DNA of 64,000 nt from Paenibacillus sp. RUD330 (GCF_002243345.2 NZ_CP022655.2:4156501-4220500); one strand, 5' to 3'; positions 1 to 7,587 are shown, counted from the first letter of the stretch. Translations and numbers: made by a program. Notes: generated by a model from the letters alone, not told the origin.

Positions 1-74
1 TCAAGAAGCATTCGGGATGCTCTCCAGGTCAATACCGCAAAGAGGATTGACACAGGTTGTTCACAAATAGAACC

Positions 75-104
75 GTTTTCTTTTTCCAGCAGGTTGGGTA
101 TAAT
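75..104 (+). promoter_or_regulatory. Promoter of the 32-residue membrane peptide
   Basis: TATAAT lies at 99-104, 28 bases before the start codon. A weak TTTTCT sits 17 bases upstream. The sequence also reads GTTTTC-N15-GGGTAT, which resembles a SigB-type promoter. The 13 bases CAGGTTGGGTATA (90-102) recur exactly at 58782-58794 before another membrane micro-protein. Which sigma factor is used cannot be decided from sequence alone. Confidence 0.55.
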
Positions 105-132
105 GAAATCAATTCGTTCGGAGGTGCTACAT

Positions 133-231
133 ATGTCCGTTCCATTCATCGTGGTTCTTGTCGTGTCCCTGCTGTTCCTGACGGCCATGTTCACGGCGGC
201 CTACAACGACGACAAGACCAAGGGACTATAA
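133..231 (+). CDS. Single-pass membrane micro-protein, 32 aa
   Basis: This is a short ORF starting with ATG six bases after a strong GGAGGTG ribosome site (120-126). The product has one hydrophobic segment from about residue 4 to 22 (VPFIVVLVVSLLFLTAMF) followed by a short polar, charged tail ending DDKTKGL. That suggests a single membrane helix with a hydrophilic C-terminus. A TATAAT box lies just upstream and a strong hairpin terminator just downstream, so it appears to be an independent monocistronic unit. I do not recognise a family and assign no function. Its promoter shares 13 identical bases with that of the 50-residue membrane protein at 58891, which suggests common control. Confidence 0.7.
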   Translation: MSVPFIVVLVVSLLFLTAMFTAAYNDDKTKGL

Positions 232-259
232 TCCCATCCGATGACGCTGATCGTCAGAC

Positions 260-289
260 AAGCCCCGGCATGTTATCATGCCGGGGCTT
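260..289. terminator. Bidirectional hairpin terminator
   Basis: A perfect 13-bp stem (AAGCCCCGGCATG, 260-272, pairing with 277-289) encloses a 4-base loop. It lies between the micro-protein gene and the convergent aldo/keto reductase gene, so it can end both transcripts. The T-tract on either side is short. Confidence 0.75.
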
Positions 290-304
290 ATTCGTCGTTC
301 CCGT

Positions 305-1282
305 TCAGTGGCCGAGTACGGGATGGGGAATATACGGCTCCTCGAGCAGCGCCGTCTCCTCCGGAGTCAGCTCAAGCGACAGAGCCGCGACGGCGTCCTC
401 GAGATGCCGAGGCTTGGTCGCTCCGACGATCGGCGCCGTCACGGCGGATTTGCCGAGCACCCACGCTAGCGCAGCCTGCGCCCGCGGCACGCCGCGCGAC
501 GCCGCGACCTGCCCGACCCTCTCGACGATGACCCGGTCCGAATTTTCCGAGTAGGCGTACAGCCGCGGAATGAGCAGATCGCTCTCGAAGCGGCCGCTGC
601 TCTGGTCCCAGTCGCGGGCGAGGCGTCCCCGGGCGAGCGGGCTCCAGGGGATGACGCCGACGCCAAGCTCCTCGCATAGAGGCAGCATCTCCCGCTCTTC
701 TTCCCGGTAGAGCAGATTCAGGTGGTTCTGCATGCTCACGAACTTCGTCCAGCCTCCCCGCTCCGCCGCATGCTGGGCTTGCAGGAACTGCCAGGCATAC
801 ATGGATGAAGCGCCGATGTACCGCGCCTTCCCGGCTTTTACGACATCATGGAGAGCTTCCATCGTTTCTTCGATCGGAGTTCCCGGATCCCAGCGGTGAA
901 TCTGGTACAGGTCGACATAGTCGGTGCCAAGCCTTCGCAGGCTGTTGTCGATTTCCGCCATGATCGCCTTGCGGGACAAGCCGCCGCCATTCGGACCGGG
1001 GCGCGTGGGGAAATACACTTTGGTCGCGATCACGACATCGTCGCGGCGCGCAAGATCCTTGAGCGCCCTGCCTACGATCTCCTCGCTCGTGCCGTCGGAA
1101 TAGCTGTTGGCGGTATCGAAGAAATTGATGCCAAGCTCAAGCGCTCTGCGGATGAACGGCCGGCTCGCCTGCTCGTCCAGCGTCCATGGGTGGGAGCCTC
1201 TATCCGGAATTCCGTAACTCATGCATCCCAGACATAACCGGGATACCTCCAGTCCGGTCTTGCCCAGCCTCGTATATTCCAT
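305..1282 (-). CDS. Aldo/keto reductase
   Basis: The 325-residue protein is a single-domain NADPH-dependent aldo/keto reductase with a TIM-barrel fold. The start LGKTGLEVSRLCLGCMSYG is typical of the family. The catalytic tetrad is visible as D56 (FFDTANSY), Y61, K88 (ATKVY) and H129 (QIHRWD). The ending, with an ALAWVLGK stretch and an APIVGATKPRHLEDA cofactor-binding stretch, is also characteristic. The substrate is unknown; relatives act on aldehydes and ketones. The ATG is preceded by AGGAGGAAGG. The gene converges on the micro-protein gene and is separated from the upstream abrB-like gene by a probable terminator, so it is probably transcribed alone. Confidence 0.9.
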   Translation of the reverse strand: MEYTRLGKTGLEVSRLCLGCMSYGIPDRGSHPWTLDEQASRPFIRRALELGINFFDTANSYSDGTSEEIVGRALKDLARRDDVVIATKVYFPTRPGPNGGGLSRKAIMAEIDNSLRRLGTDYVDLYQIHRWDPGTPIEETMEALHDVVKAGKARYIGASSMYAWQFLQAQHAAERGGWTKFVSMQNHLNLLYREEEREMLPLCEELGVGVIPWSPLARGRLARDWDQSSGRFESDLLIPRLYAYSENSDRVIVERVGQVAASRGVPRAQAALAWVLGKSAVTAPIVGATKPRHLEDAVAALSLELTPEETALLEEPYIPHPVLGH

Positions 1283-1402
1283 ATGGACCTTCCTCCTGTC
1301 GCTCCGGCCTGTCAGCAGGCTGTCGGAATGTCCCTATCATACTGAATATTCAGGAAATTTCAACCATTTCCTCCCGGACGTGATGGACGGCTGAACCGGA
1401 AC

Positions 1403-1455
1403 AAAAAAACAGCCCCGGAGCCCGGCCTCACGGCCTTGCTTCCGAAGCTGCCTGC
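1403..1455 (-). terminator. Probable terminator of the abrB-like gene
   Basis: Read on the minus strand, a GC-rich imperfect hairpin (AGCTTCGGAAGC... pairing with ...GCTCCGGGGCT, with G-U pairs) ends in seven T residues (1409 to 1403). It follows the abrB-like stop codon by about 45 bases. Confidence 0.5.
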
Positions 1456-1499
1456 ACAGATCGGCCCGCATATCGGGCTTCCCTGCCATCATTCCACGA

Positions 1500-1748
1500 T
1501 CAGCGGCGCAGATGCTGCATCTGGCCCATGCATTCCGAGCACAAATAACGTTCCTTGAAATCAGCCACTTGCTCCATCGATCCGCAGAAGACGCAGCGCG
1601 GACGATATCGCTCCAAAATGATGTGATCTCCTTGAACGAGGATTTCCACAGGATCCCCTTCGTTCATCTGGTAACGCTTGCGCAGGGATTTGGGCAGCAC
1701 TATGCGGCCCAATTGGTCGACCTTTCGTACGACTCCAGCCGGTTTCAT
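1500..1748 (-). CDS. AbrB-family regulator with C-terminal zinc-ribbon-like cysteines
   Basis: The 82-residue protein begins MKPAGVVRKVDQLGRIVLPK, the classic SpoVT/AbrB swapped-hairpin DNA-binding domain (about residues 1-48) of transition-state regulators. The C-terminus differs from classical AbrB: it carries CVFC (C52, C55) and CSEC (C70, C73), a spacing suited to binding one zinc ion. AAGGAG lies at a good distance before the ATG. The likely role is DNA binding in growth-phase or sporulation control. The DNA-binding fold is clear; the zinc site and regulon are inference. A long upstream spacer (1749-1928) separates it from trmL and probably holds its own promoter. Confidence 0.88.
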   Translation of the reverse strand: MKPAGVVRKVDQLGRIVLPKSLRKRYQMNEGDPVEILVQGDHIILERYRPRCVFCGSMEQVADFKERYLCSECMGQMQHLRR

Positions 1749-1928
1749 CGGTTGTATCCGCTCCTTATGTCTGAATTATCTAGTCACAACCAACCCTTCG
1801 GCTTGCAAATCATGCAACAGGGCGTATGGATGTCCTTTTCTCCTACCATTCTCCATGGGAGGAAGCAAATCCTTCCTCTGTTCATAGTTGCTTAATATTC
1901 TCCAACTTTTGGACAGAACGCCAAATAT

Positions 1929-2393
1929 TCAAGCCAAGCCGGGAAAGTCCGATTGCCTGAGCGCCTCGAACAGGACGATCGCCGCCGAATTGGACAGATT
2001 GAGCGAACGGACGCTGCCTGTCATCGGCATGCGGATCGCCGTATCCGGATTGGCCGCGACAAGCTCGGGAGGCAGCCCTTTGGTTTCCTTTCCAAATACG
2101 AACAGGTCTCCGTCCCGATAATCCATCTGGTCGTAGCGTTTGGATGCCTTGGTGCTGGCGTAGAAAAACCTGCCTTCCGGAAAAGCATCCTTCACTTCCT
2201 GAAAGGAATCGTAATAATGGACCTGGACGGCATGCCAATAGTCCAGGCCGGCTCTCTTGAGCGTCCGGTCGTCGGTATTGAAGCCGAGCGGGCGGACAAG
2301 ATGCAGATGCGCTCCGGTGGCCGCGCAGGTTCTGGCGATATTGCCGGTGTTGGCCGGGATCTCCGGCTCCACCAGAACGATATGATAAGACAT
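1929..2393 (-). CDS. trmL: tRNA (cytidine(34)-2'-O)-methyltransferase TrmL
   Basis: The 154-residue protein is a minimal SPOUT-class methyltransferase using S-adenosylmethionine to methylate the wobble ribose of certain leucine tRNAs. Diagnostic motifs are the N-terminal HIVLVEPEIPANTGNIART, the knot region FVFGKETKGLP and the C-terminal IRMPMTGSVRSLNLSNSAAIVLFE. The start chosen is the internal ATG that begins MSYHIVLVEPE, because AAGGAAG is correctly placed before it and homologues start there; an ATG-less extension of eight codons upstream is unlikely. The gene is divergent from the PhoP-like regulator; the 125-base spacer carries signals for both. Confidence 0.93.
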   Translation of the reverse strand: MSYHIVLVEPEIPANTGNIARTCAATGAHLHLVRPLGFNTDDRTLKRAGLDYWHAVQVHYYDSFQEVKDAFPEGRFFYASTKASKRYDQMDYRDGDLFVFGKETKGLPPELVAANPDTAIRMPMTGSVRSLNLSNSAAIVLFEALRQSDFPGLA

Positions 2394-2431
2394 GGTTTGC
2401 GACTTCCTTTCGGTCAAACTTCTGGGTGGAC

Positions 2432-2485
2432 TTTACATTCCTTTTACGCAGCCTTAATTCCTATCTGAAGCTCGGGCTGTATACT
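2432..2485 (+). promoter_or_regulatory. PhoP-box-like tandem repeats and -10 box
   Basis: Three hexamers follow one another with exactly 11-bp periodicity: TTTACA (2432-2437), TTTACG (2443-2448) and TTAATT (2454-2459). This is the arrangement of Bacillus PhoP boxes (TTAACA-like, N5 spacing). A TATACT -10 box follows at 2480-2485, about 34 bases before the GTG start of the response regulator gene. Binding by the encoded regulator itself is inference. Confidence 0.5.
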
Positions 2486-2518
2486 GGGGTCAAGATCTGG
2501 TAAAAGGAGCCGAACAAG

Positions 2519-3244
2519 GTGACGAAGAAAAAAGTGCTGGTCGTTGACGATGAACCATCCATCTCGATGCTGCTAGAATTCAATCTCAACCTTGCAGGTT
2601 ATGAAGTGCGGTCCGTCCACGACGGAATGGCTGTATTCGACATGCTCAAGCCTTTCCGCCCGGACCTCATCGTGCTCGACCTGATGCTTCCCAAGATGGA
2701 CGGCATCGAGGTATGCCGGGAATTGCGCCGGCGCGGCAACGCCGTTCCGATCGTCATGCTCACCGCCATGCAGGATGTGTCCGACCGCATCGCGGGACTG
2801 GACAATGGCGCGGACGATTATATGACCAAACCGTTCAGCCCCCAGGAGCTCGTCTCCCGGATCGGCGCGATATTCAGGAGAATGCAAGGTTATCCCGGCA
2901 TCCATGCCGAAGTCAGCTATGAAGTCGGACCGCTGCAGGTCGATCTGGCCAAGCGCGAGGTCCATCTGAACGGGGAGCAGGTCGAGCTAACGCCCAAGGA
3001 ATTCGAGCTTCTCGTCTTCCTCTGCCGCCATCGCGGCAAGGTGCTGAGCCGGCAGCAGCTCCTGCAGGGCGTATGGGATTACCACTTCCTCGGCGATACT
3101 CGGATCGTCGACGTCCATATCAGCCATCTCCGGGACAAGATCGAACAGAGCGCCCGGTCTCCCGAGTATATTATGACGGTCCGCAATGTTGGATACAAGC
3201 TTACAGGCCCATCCCCCAAGGACCAGACAGCGGCAATGGCCTGA
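2519..3244 (+). CDS. PhoP-like OmpR/PhoB-family response regulator (no adjacent kinase)
   Basis: The 241-residue protein has an N-terminal receiver domain with the acidic pocket (VVDDEPS), phospho-acceptor D54 (LIVLDLMLPKMDG) and conserved K in DDYMTKPFSP. The C-terminal winged helix ends GDTRIVDVHISHLRDKIE...VRNVGYKL. The wing and switch sequences are very close to Bacillus PhoP, the phosphate-starvation regulator. It starts with GTG after AAAGGAG. No histidine kinase gene follows: the next gene, serC, is convergent and a strong terminator separates them. It is therefore an orphan regulator, probably phosphorylated by a kinase encoded elsewhere. PhoP-box-like repeats lie directly upstream, compatible with autoregulation or membership of the Pho regulon. 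Confidence 0.9.
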   Translation: MTKKKVLVVDDEPSISMLLEFNLNLAGYEVRSVHDGMAVFDMLKPFRPDLIVLDLMLPKMDGIEVCRELRRRGNAVPIVMLTAMQDVSDRIAGLDNGADDYMTKPFSPQELVSRIGAIFRRMQGYPGIHAEVSYEVGPLQVDLAKREVHLNGEQVELTPKEFELLVFLCRHRGKVLSRQQLLQGVWDYHFLGDTRIVDVHISHLRDKIEQSARSPEYIMTVRNVGYKLTGPSPKDQTAAMA

Positions 3245-3290
3245 ATCCTCCCTTCATGCATCCGTTTCCTTCACCGCCTGCCGTTAACGC

Positions 3291-3322
3291 AAGAGCCCTT
3301 GCCTCAAGAGGCAAGGGCTCTT
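3291..3322. terminator. Bidirectional terminator
   Basis: A perfect 15-bp stem (AAGAGCCCTTGCCTC, 3291-3305, with 3308-3322) has a 2-base loop. It lies between convergent genes (phoP-like and serC) and serves both. Confidence 0.85.
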
Positions 3323-3338
3323 CCTATGTTCCGCTTGC

Positions 3339-4427
3339 TCAGCCGTTCTTCCTCTGGAACTCCGTCATGAAGTCGGCAAGCGCCTTGCAGCTTGCGAGCG
3401 GAACCGCGTTGTAAGCGGAAGCGCGCAGGCCGCCGACATCTCTGTGGCCCTTCAGCCCGACAAATCCTTCCGCCTCCGATTGGCGGACGAATTCCTTGTC
3501 CAGCTCATCGGACTGCAGGCGGAACGTGATGTTCATCAGCGAGCGGCTGCCGGTGTCGGCCACCCCGCTGTAGAAGCCGCCGCTCCCGTCGATGGCGTCG
3601 TAGATGAGAGCCGCCTTGTCCCTGTTCGTCTGCTCGACGGCGGCCAGGCCGCCCTTGCCCTTGAGCCATTTGAGCACAAGCCCGATCATGTAGACCGCAA
3701 AGGAAGGCGGCGTGTTGTAGAGGGATTTGGACTTCGCATGCGTGTCGTAACGGAACATCGTCGGAAGTCCCGCAGGACTGCTGGCGATCAGATCGTTGCG
3801 AGCGATGACGATCGTCGCGCCGGATGGCCCCAGATTTTTCTGGGCGCCGGCATAGATCATGCCGAACCGGCTCATGTCGAGCGGCCTCGACATGATGTCG
3901 CTGGACATGTCGGCGATAAGCGGAACCTCTCCCGTATCCGGGAACAACGGGAGCTGGGTCCCCTCGATCGTCTCATTGGAAGTCAGATGCAGATAAGCTG
4001 CGTTGTCAGGCAGCACGATCTCTTCGAGACTCGGCATGCGGGTGAACTTGGAGCCCTCCGAGGTGGCGGCGATCGCTGTCTCGCCGATCAGCTTCGCTTC
4101 CTTGATCGCTTTTTTGGCCCAGCTGCCGCTGTTCACGTACGCTCCGATCAATCCCTGATGAAGGAAGTTGAGCGGCACCATCGCGAATTGCGTGCTTGCG
4201 CCGCCTTGCAGCAGCATGACGCTGTAGGAATCCGGAATTTGGAGAAGCTCCCTCAGCAGCTGCTCCGCCTCGTCGTTGACGCCCTCGAACAGCTTGCTTC
4301 GATGCGACATTTCCATCAAGGACATGCCGGCACCCTTGTAATCGACAAATTCCTCCTGCGCCTGCTGAAGCACTTCAAGCGGCAATGCCGCAGGTCCTGC
4401 GTTGAAATTGTAAGCCCTCTTCGTCAT
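3339..4427 (-). CDS. serC: Phosphoserine aminotransferase SerC
   Basis: This 362-residue PLP-dependent class-V aminotransferase converts 3-phosphohydroxypyruvate and glutamate to phosphoserine in serine synthesis, and often also acts in pyridoxal phosphate synthesis. It starts MTKRAYNFNAGPAALP, as SerC proteins do. Other family marks are EMSHRSK, LLQGGAST, the lysine region YAGAQKNLGPSG and the C-terminal GHRDVGGLRASAYNA. The start at 4427 is chosen because AGGGGTG lies eight bases upstream; a longer reading frame exists but lacks homology. It is probably monocistronic: glnA upstream is closed by its own terminator, and the bidirectional terminator at 3291-3322 ends serC. Confidence 0.95.
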   Translation of the reverse strand: MTKRAYNFNAGPAALPLEVLQQAQEEFVDYKGAGMSLMEMSHRSKLFEGVNDEAEQLLRELLQIPDSYSVMLLQGGASTQFAMVPLNFLHQGLIGAYVNSGSWAKKAIKEAKLIGETAIAATSEGSKFTRMPSLEEIVLPDNAAYLHLTSNETIEGTQLPLFPDTGEVPLIADMSSDIMSRPLDMSRFGMIYAGAQKNLGPSGATIVIARNDLIASSPAGLPTMFRYDTHAKSKSLYNTPPSFAVYMIGLVLKWLKGKGGLAAVEQTNRDKAALIYDAIDGSGGFYSGVADTGSRSLMNITFRLQSDELDKEFVRQSEAEGFVGLKGHRDVGGLRASAYNAVPLASCKALADFMTEFQRKNG

Positions 4428-4570
4428 GTTCCTTGCACCCCTGTCTCTGTCGCTGGAAAGATACACTCCAATAAAGTTATGGCTATCTTAACAAGATTAC
4501 CTCTCTCGTTCAAGTGATAATTTCACGAACGCTGCATGAGGAAAAATCAATTATCATTCGTCTTTGAGCA

Positions 4571-4600
4571 AAAAAAGAAGCTCCCGATAAGGGAGCTTCT
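4571..4600 (-). terminator. glnA terminator
   Basis: On the minus strand, AGAAGCTCCC and GGGAGCTTCT form a perfect 10-bp stem with a 5-base loop followed by a run of T residues, 25 bases after the glnA stop. Confidence 0.9.
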
Positions 4601-4624
4601 GATCTTGAATGGGATAAGTCCGGA

Positions 4625-6049
4625 TTAGCAGTCGAAATAGAGGCCGTACTCATGCGGATGGACGCGGATAGCGACGGCTTTTGCTTCCTGACGCTTGAAG
4701 GCGACATAGTTGTCGATGAAGTCCTGGCTGAAGACGCCGTTTTCGGTAAGGAACCCGGAATCGGCTTCCAGCGCATCCAGAGCTTCTTCCAGGGATCCTG
4801 GGACGCTGCGGATTTCTTTTTTGTCTTCGTCGGACAGCTCGTAGATGTTCTTGTCGTAAGGACCGAATCCGAGCGCGGTCGGATCGATTTTGCGCTTCAC
4901 GCCGTCCAGCCCTGCAAGCAGCATCGCCGCGAAGCTAAGGTACGGGTTCGCCGTGGAGTCCGGCGTACGGAACTCGATACGGCAGCCCTTAGGCGTAACA
5001 GCTGCGACCGGAATACGAACGGCAGCGGAACGGTTGCCCTTGGAGAACACGAGGTTGACCGGTGCTTCGTAGCCTGGAACAAGGCGTTTGAAGGAGTTCG
5101 TGCTCGGGTTGGTCAGCGCGATCAGCGCCGGAGCGTGATGCAGAATGCCGCCGATGTAATGAAGCGCCATTTCGCTCAGGTTGCCGTAGCCGCCTTTTTC
5201 GTAGAACAGCGGCGAATCGCCGTTGAAGATCGATTGGTGGACGTGCATGCCGCTGCCGTTGTCTCCGAAGAGAGGTTTCGGCATGAACGTAGCCACTTTG
5301 CCGTACTGGCGGGCCGTGTTGTGCACGATGTATTTGTAGAGCAGGAGATTGTCGGCCGTCTTGGTCAGCGTATCGAAGCGGAAGTTGATCTCCGCTTGGC
5401 CGGCCGTAGCCACCTCATGGTGATGGCGCTCGACGCGGAGTCCCGCTTCCTGCATCAGGCGGACCATCTCGCTGCGAAGGTCTTGCTGGGAATCGACTGG
5501 GGCAACCGGCACGTAGCCGCCTTTGACGCCTACTTTGAACGCCAGGTTGCCGCCCTCTTCCTTGCGGTTCGTGTTCCAGGCCGCTTCTTCGGAATCGACG
5601 AAGTAGGAGGAAGAGTTCATCGAGCTTTCGTAACGCACGTCGTCAAAGACGAAGAACTCGGACTCAGGGGCAAAAAATGCTGTCGTGCCTACGCCGGAGG
5701 ATTGGAGGAATTCCTCTGCCTTCTGGGCGATGCTCCGCGGGTCGCGGTCGTAGCGTTCGCCATCCGGTGTGAAGATATTGCACATAACGTTCAAAGTCGG
5801 GTGATCCGTGAATGGATCCAGGAACACCGAACCGGTATCCGGCATCATGACCATGTCAGATTCTTCGATGCCGCGGAAGCCAGGGATCGAGGAACCGTCA
5901 AATGCGACGCCGTTCACGAACGTGTCACCGTCAACTTCCGTCGCAGGAAGAGTGATGTGGTGAGCACGGCCGGAAAGATCCACGAACCGGAAATCGACAA
6001 ACTGGATGTTATTTTCTTTGATTTTGTCCAATACGCTTTGAACTGACAT
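4625..6049 (-). CDS. glnA: Glutamine synthetase type I, GSI-beta-like
   Basis: The 474-residue enzyme makes glutamine from glutamate, ammonia and ATP. Seen motifs: FDGSSIPGF (beta-grasp domain), the metal-site stretch APESEFFVFDD, HHHEVATAGQAE, the KPLFGDNGSGMHVH nucleotide loop and RLVPGYEAPVNL. The protein resembles enterobacterial GSI-beta rather than the shorter (about 444 aa) Bacillus GSI-alpha: it carries YDRDPRSIAQKAEEFL, VDSQQDLRSEM and the C-terminal region DKNIYELS...SVPGSLEEALDAL. Y403 occupies the position of the E. coli adenylylated tyrosine. No glnR precedes it, unlike the usual Bacillus glnRA operon, but a perfect GlnR/TnrA site lies about 140 bases upstream. Whether Y403 is ever modified is unknown. 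Confidence 0.96.
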   Translation of the reverse strand: MSVQSVLDKIKENNIQFVDFRFVDLSGRAHHITLPATEVDGDTFVNGVAFDGSSIPGFRGIEESDMVMMPDTGSVFLDPFTDHPTLNVMCNIFTPDGERYDRDPRSIAQKAEEFLQSSGVGTTAFFAPESEFFVFDDVRYESSMNSSSYFVDSEEAAWNTNRKEEGGNLAFKVGVKGGYVPVAPVDSQQDLRSEMVRLMQEAGLRVERHHHEVATAGQAEINFRFDTLTKTADNLLLYKYIVHNTARQYGKVATFMPKPLFGDNGSGMHVHQSIFNGDSPLFYEKGGYGNLSEMALHYIGGILHHAPALIALTNPSTNSFKRLVPGYEAPVNLVFSKGNRSAAVRIPVAAVTPKGCRIEFRTPDSTANPYLSFAAMLLAGLDGVKRKIDPTALGFGPYDKNIYELSDEDKKEIRSVPGSLEEALDALEADSGFLTENGVFSQDFIDNYVAFKRQEAKAVAIRVHPHEYGLYFDC

Positions 6050-6184
6050 GTAAAATTTCCTCCATTTCCGAACGTTAGCATTAGTTAAGACCGAGATTGT
6101 TCAACTTTGGCTCTAAACCTTGAAGTAATTATAAAACCGTTGCTTTAAAGCGTCAATAGGTATGTCAGGTATTTTTGGAACAAG

Positions 6185-6201
6185 TGTAAGCAATACTCAC
6201 A
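6185..6201 (-). promoter_or_regulatory. GlnR/TnrA operator upstream of glnA
   Basis: TGTAAGCAATACTCACA matches the GlnR/TnrA consensus TGTNA-N7-TNACA at every fixed position. It lies 136 bases upstream of the glnA start in an AT-rich stretch suited to a promoter. The remaining 6050-6382 region holds the glnA leader, an inverted repeat at 6245-6283, a 14-bp palindrome CAATATCGATATTG (6292-6305) and the aroF 3' flank, but no gene. Confidence 0.75.
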
Positions 6202-6244
6202 ACATTTATACAATATTCACATTCTGCGGACGCTCTCAACGCAA

Positions 6245-6283
6245 ACATCCGTAATCCCTTGACGTAAAAGGGTTTACGGATGT
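6245..6283. repeat. Inverted repeat between aroF and glnA
   Basis: Arms ACATCCGTAATCCCTT (6245-6260) and its complement (6268-6283) pair with one mismatch around a 7-base loop. Neither strand has a T-tract after it, so it is not an ordinary intrinsic terminator. Its role, such as a protein-binding dyad or RNA structure, is unknown. Confidence 0.6.
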
Positions 6284-6382
6284 ATTACGAACAATATCGA
6301 TATTGGCGGCAACTGTCGAAATTCAGCGCTTTGCATATTTATGCGGAAGCGCTTTCTTTATCTCTCCTGCAGGAAGCCGATT

Positions 6383-7444
6383 CTACTTCTGCCAGACTGC
6401 GAATTGATCCGCTTCCGCCTTGCTCGTGTCAAACTTCTTGCCGACGATCGGCGCGAGCTTCTCCAGATCCTTGAGCAGGCGGGCGAACTGATCGGGGAAC
6501 AGCGACTGGACGCCGTCTCCGGTCATGGAGTTGTCGGGATCCGTATGCATTTCAATGATGAGCCCGTTGGCGCCTGCAGCCACGGAAGCTTTGGCCATCG
6601 GCTCCACCAGCTCGCGGCGTCCCGTTCCGTGGCTCGGGTCCGAGATGACCGGCAGATGGCTGAGCCCCTGCAGCACCGGTATCGCCGCCAGATCGAGCGT
6701 ATTGCGGGTGTATGTCTCGAAGGTGCGGATTCCCCGCTCGCAAAGCATCACATTGGGATTGCCGCCCGCCAGGATGTATTCCGCCGCATTGAGGAATTCA
6801 TCATATGTGGAGCTGAATCCGCGCTTGAGCAGGACCGGCGTCTGGATCGTGCCGAGCTTGCGCAAGAGATCGAAGTTCTGCATGTTGCGGGTGCCCACTT
6901 GCAGAATATCGGCATGCTCCGCGCAGATATCGACGTATTCGGGAGTCATCACTTCCGTTATCGTGAGCAAGCCGTGGCGCCGTCCCGCTTCCGCCATCAT
7001 CTCGAGCCCTTCCACGCCGACGCCCTGGAAGCTGTACGGACCCGTGCGCGGCTTGAAGGCGCCGCCGCGCAGCACCTGGCCGCCGGCTGCCTTGACGAGG
7101 CGGGCGATCTCGTCGATCTGCTCCGGAGTCTCCACGGCGCATGGACCGCCCATGATGACAAGATTGCTGCCGCCGATCCTGACTCCCTTGATCTCGATGA
7201 TCGTATCGTCGGGGTGGAAGTCGCGGCTCGCCAGCTTGTAGGACTTGGAGATCTTGATGACATTCTCGACGCCCTTCATCTGGCGCAGATGCTCCGCCAG
7301 GGCCGGCTCCGCCTTGCCGATGATGCCGATGACGGTCCGGTCGGTGCCGCGGGAGACATGCGCCTGCACGCCCGCACGCTCGATGTGGGCTACGATTTCC
7401 TGTATGCGCTCTTCGCTAATGGATGATTGGGTAATGACGATCAT
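6383..7444 (-). CDS. aroF: 3-deoxy-7-phosphoheptulonate synthase (DAHP synthase, type I-beta)
   Basis: The 353-residue enzyme condenses phosphoenolpyruvate and erythrose 4-phosphate, the first step of the shikimate pathway. Residues 1-70 form the ferredoxin-like regulatory domain seen in Thermotoga-type DAHP synthases (MIVITQSSISEERIQEIVAHI), which confers feedback inhibition by aromatic amino acids. The catalytic barrel shows IMGGPCAVE, GGAFKPRTGPYSFQG, EVMTPEYVD, QVGTRNMQNFDLL, LLKRG, ISDPSHGTGRR and EMHTDPD. It is not fused to chorismate mutase. The gene stands alone on the minus strand and is followed by a 300-base spacer before glnA. Confidence 0.96.
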   Translation of the reverse strand: MIVITQSSISEERIQEIVAHIERAGVQAHVSRGTDRTVIGIIGKAEPALAEHLRQMKGVENVIKISKSYKLASRDFHPDDTIIEIKGVRIGGSNLVIMGGPCAVETPEQIDEIARLVKAAGGQVLRGGAFKPRTGPYSFQGVGVEGLEMMAEAGRRHGLLTITEVMTPEYVDICAEHADILQVGTRNMQNFDLLRKLGTIQTPVLLKRGFSSTYDEFLNAAEYILAGGNPNVMLCERGIRTFETYTRNTLDLAAIPVLQGLSHLPVISDPSHGTGRRELVEPMAKASVAAGANGLIIEMHTDPDNSMTGDGVQSLFPDQFARLLKDLEKLAPIVGKKFDTSKAEADQFAVWQK

Positions 7445-7587
7445 TTCTAAACACGCTCCGTTCCGCTTTCGCGCTTGTTCGCTTTTAAGCTTTTATGCTT
7501 TTATTTGATAAAGTAACTATACAAGGTTGCTCCGCTTGCGTCAAGATCTGTTTCCACAAGATATGCTCCCCGAGACGCATGGATGCC

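Noticed and set aside
47-52. TTGACA as -35 box of the first micro-protein
   Set aside because: The distance to the TATAAT at 99 is 46 bases, far too long; no -10 box lies at 17 bases.
1-74. End of a gene at the left edge
   Set aside because: No frame with coding character or recognisable product could be supported in the first 74 bases.
6342-6357. cre-like site (GGAAGCGCTTTC) downstream of aroF
   Set aside because: Three mismatches to the cre consensus, and it lies at the 3' side of aroF, far from any start.
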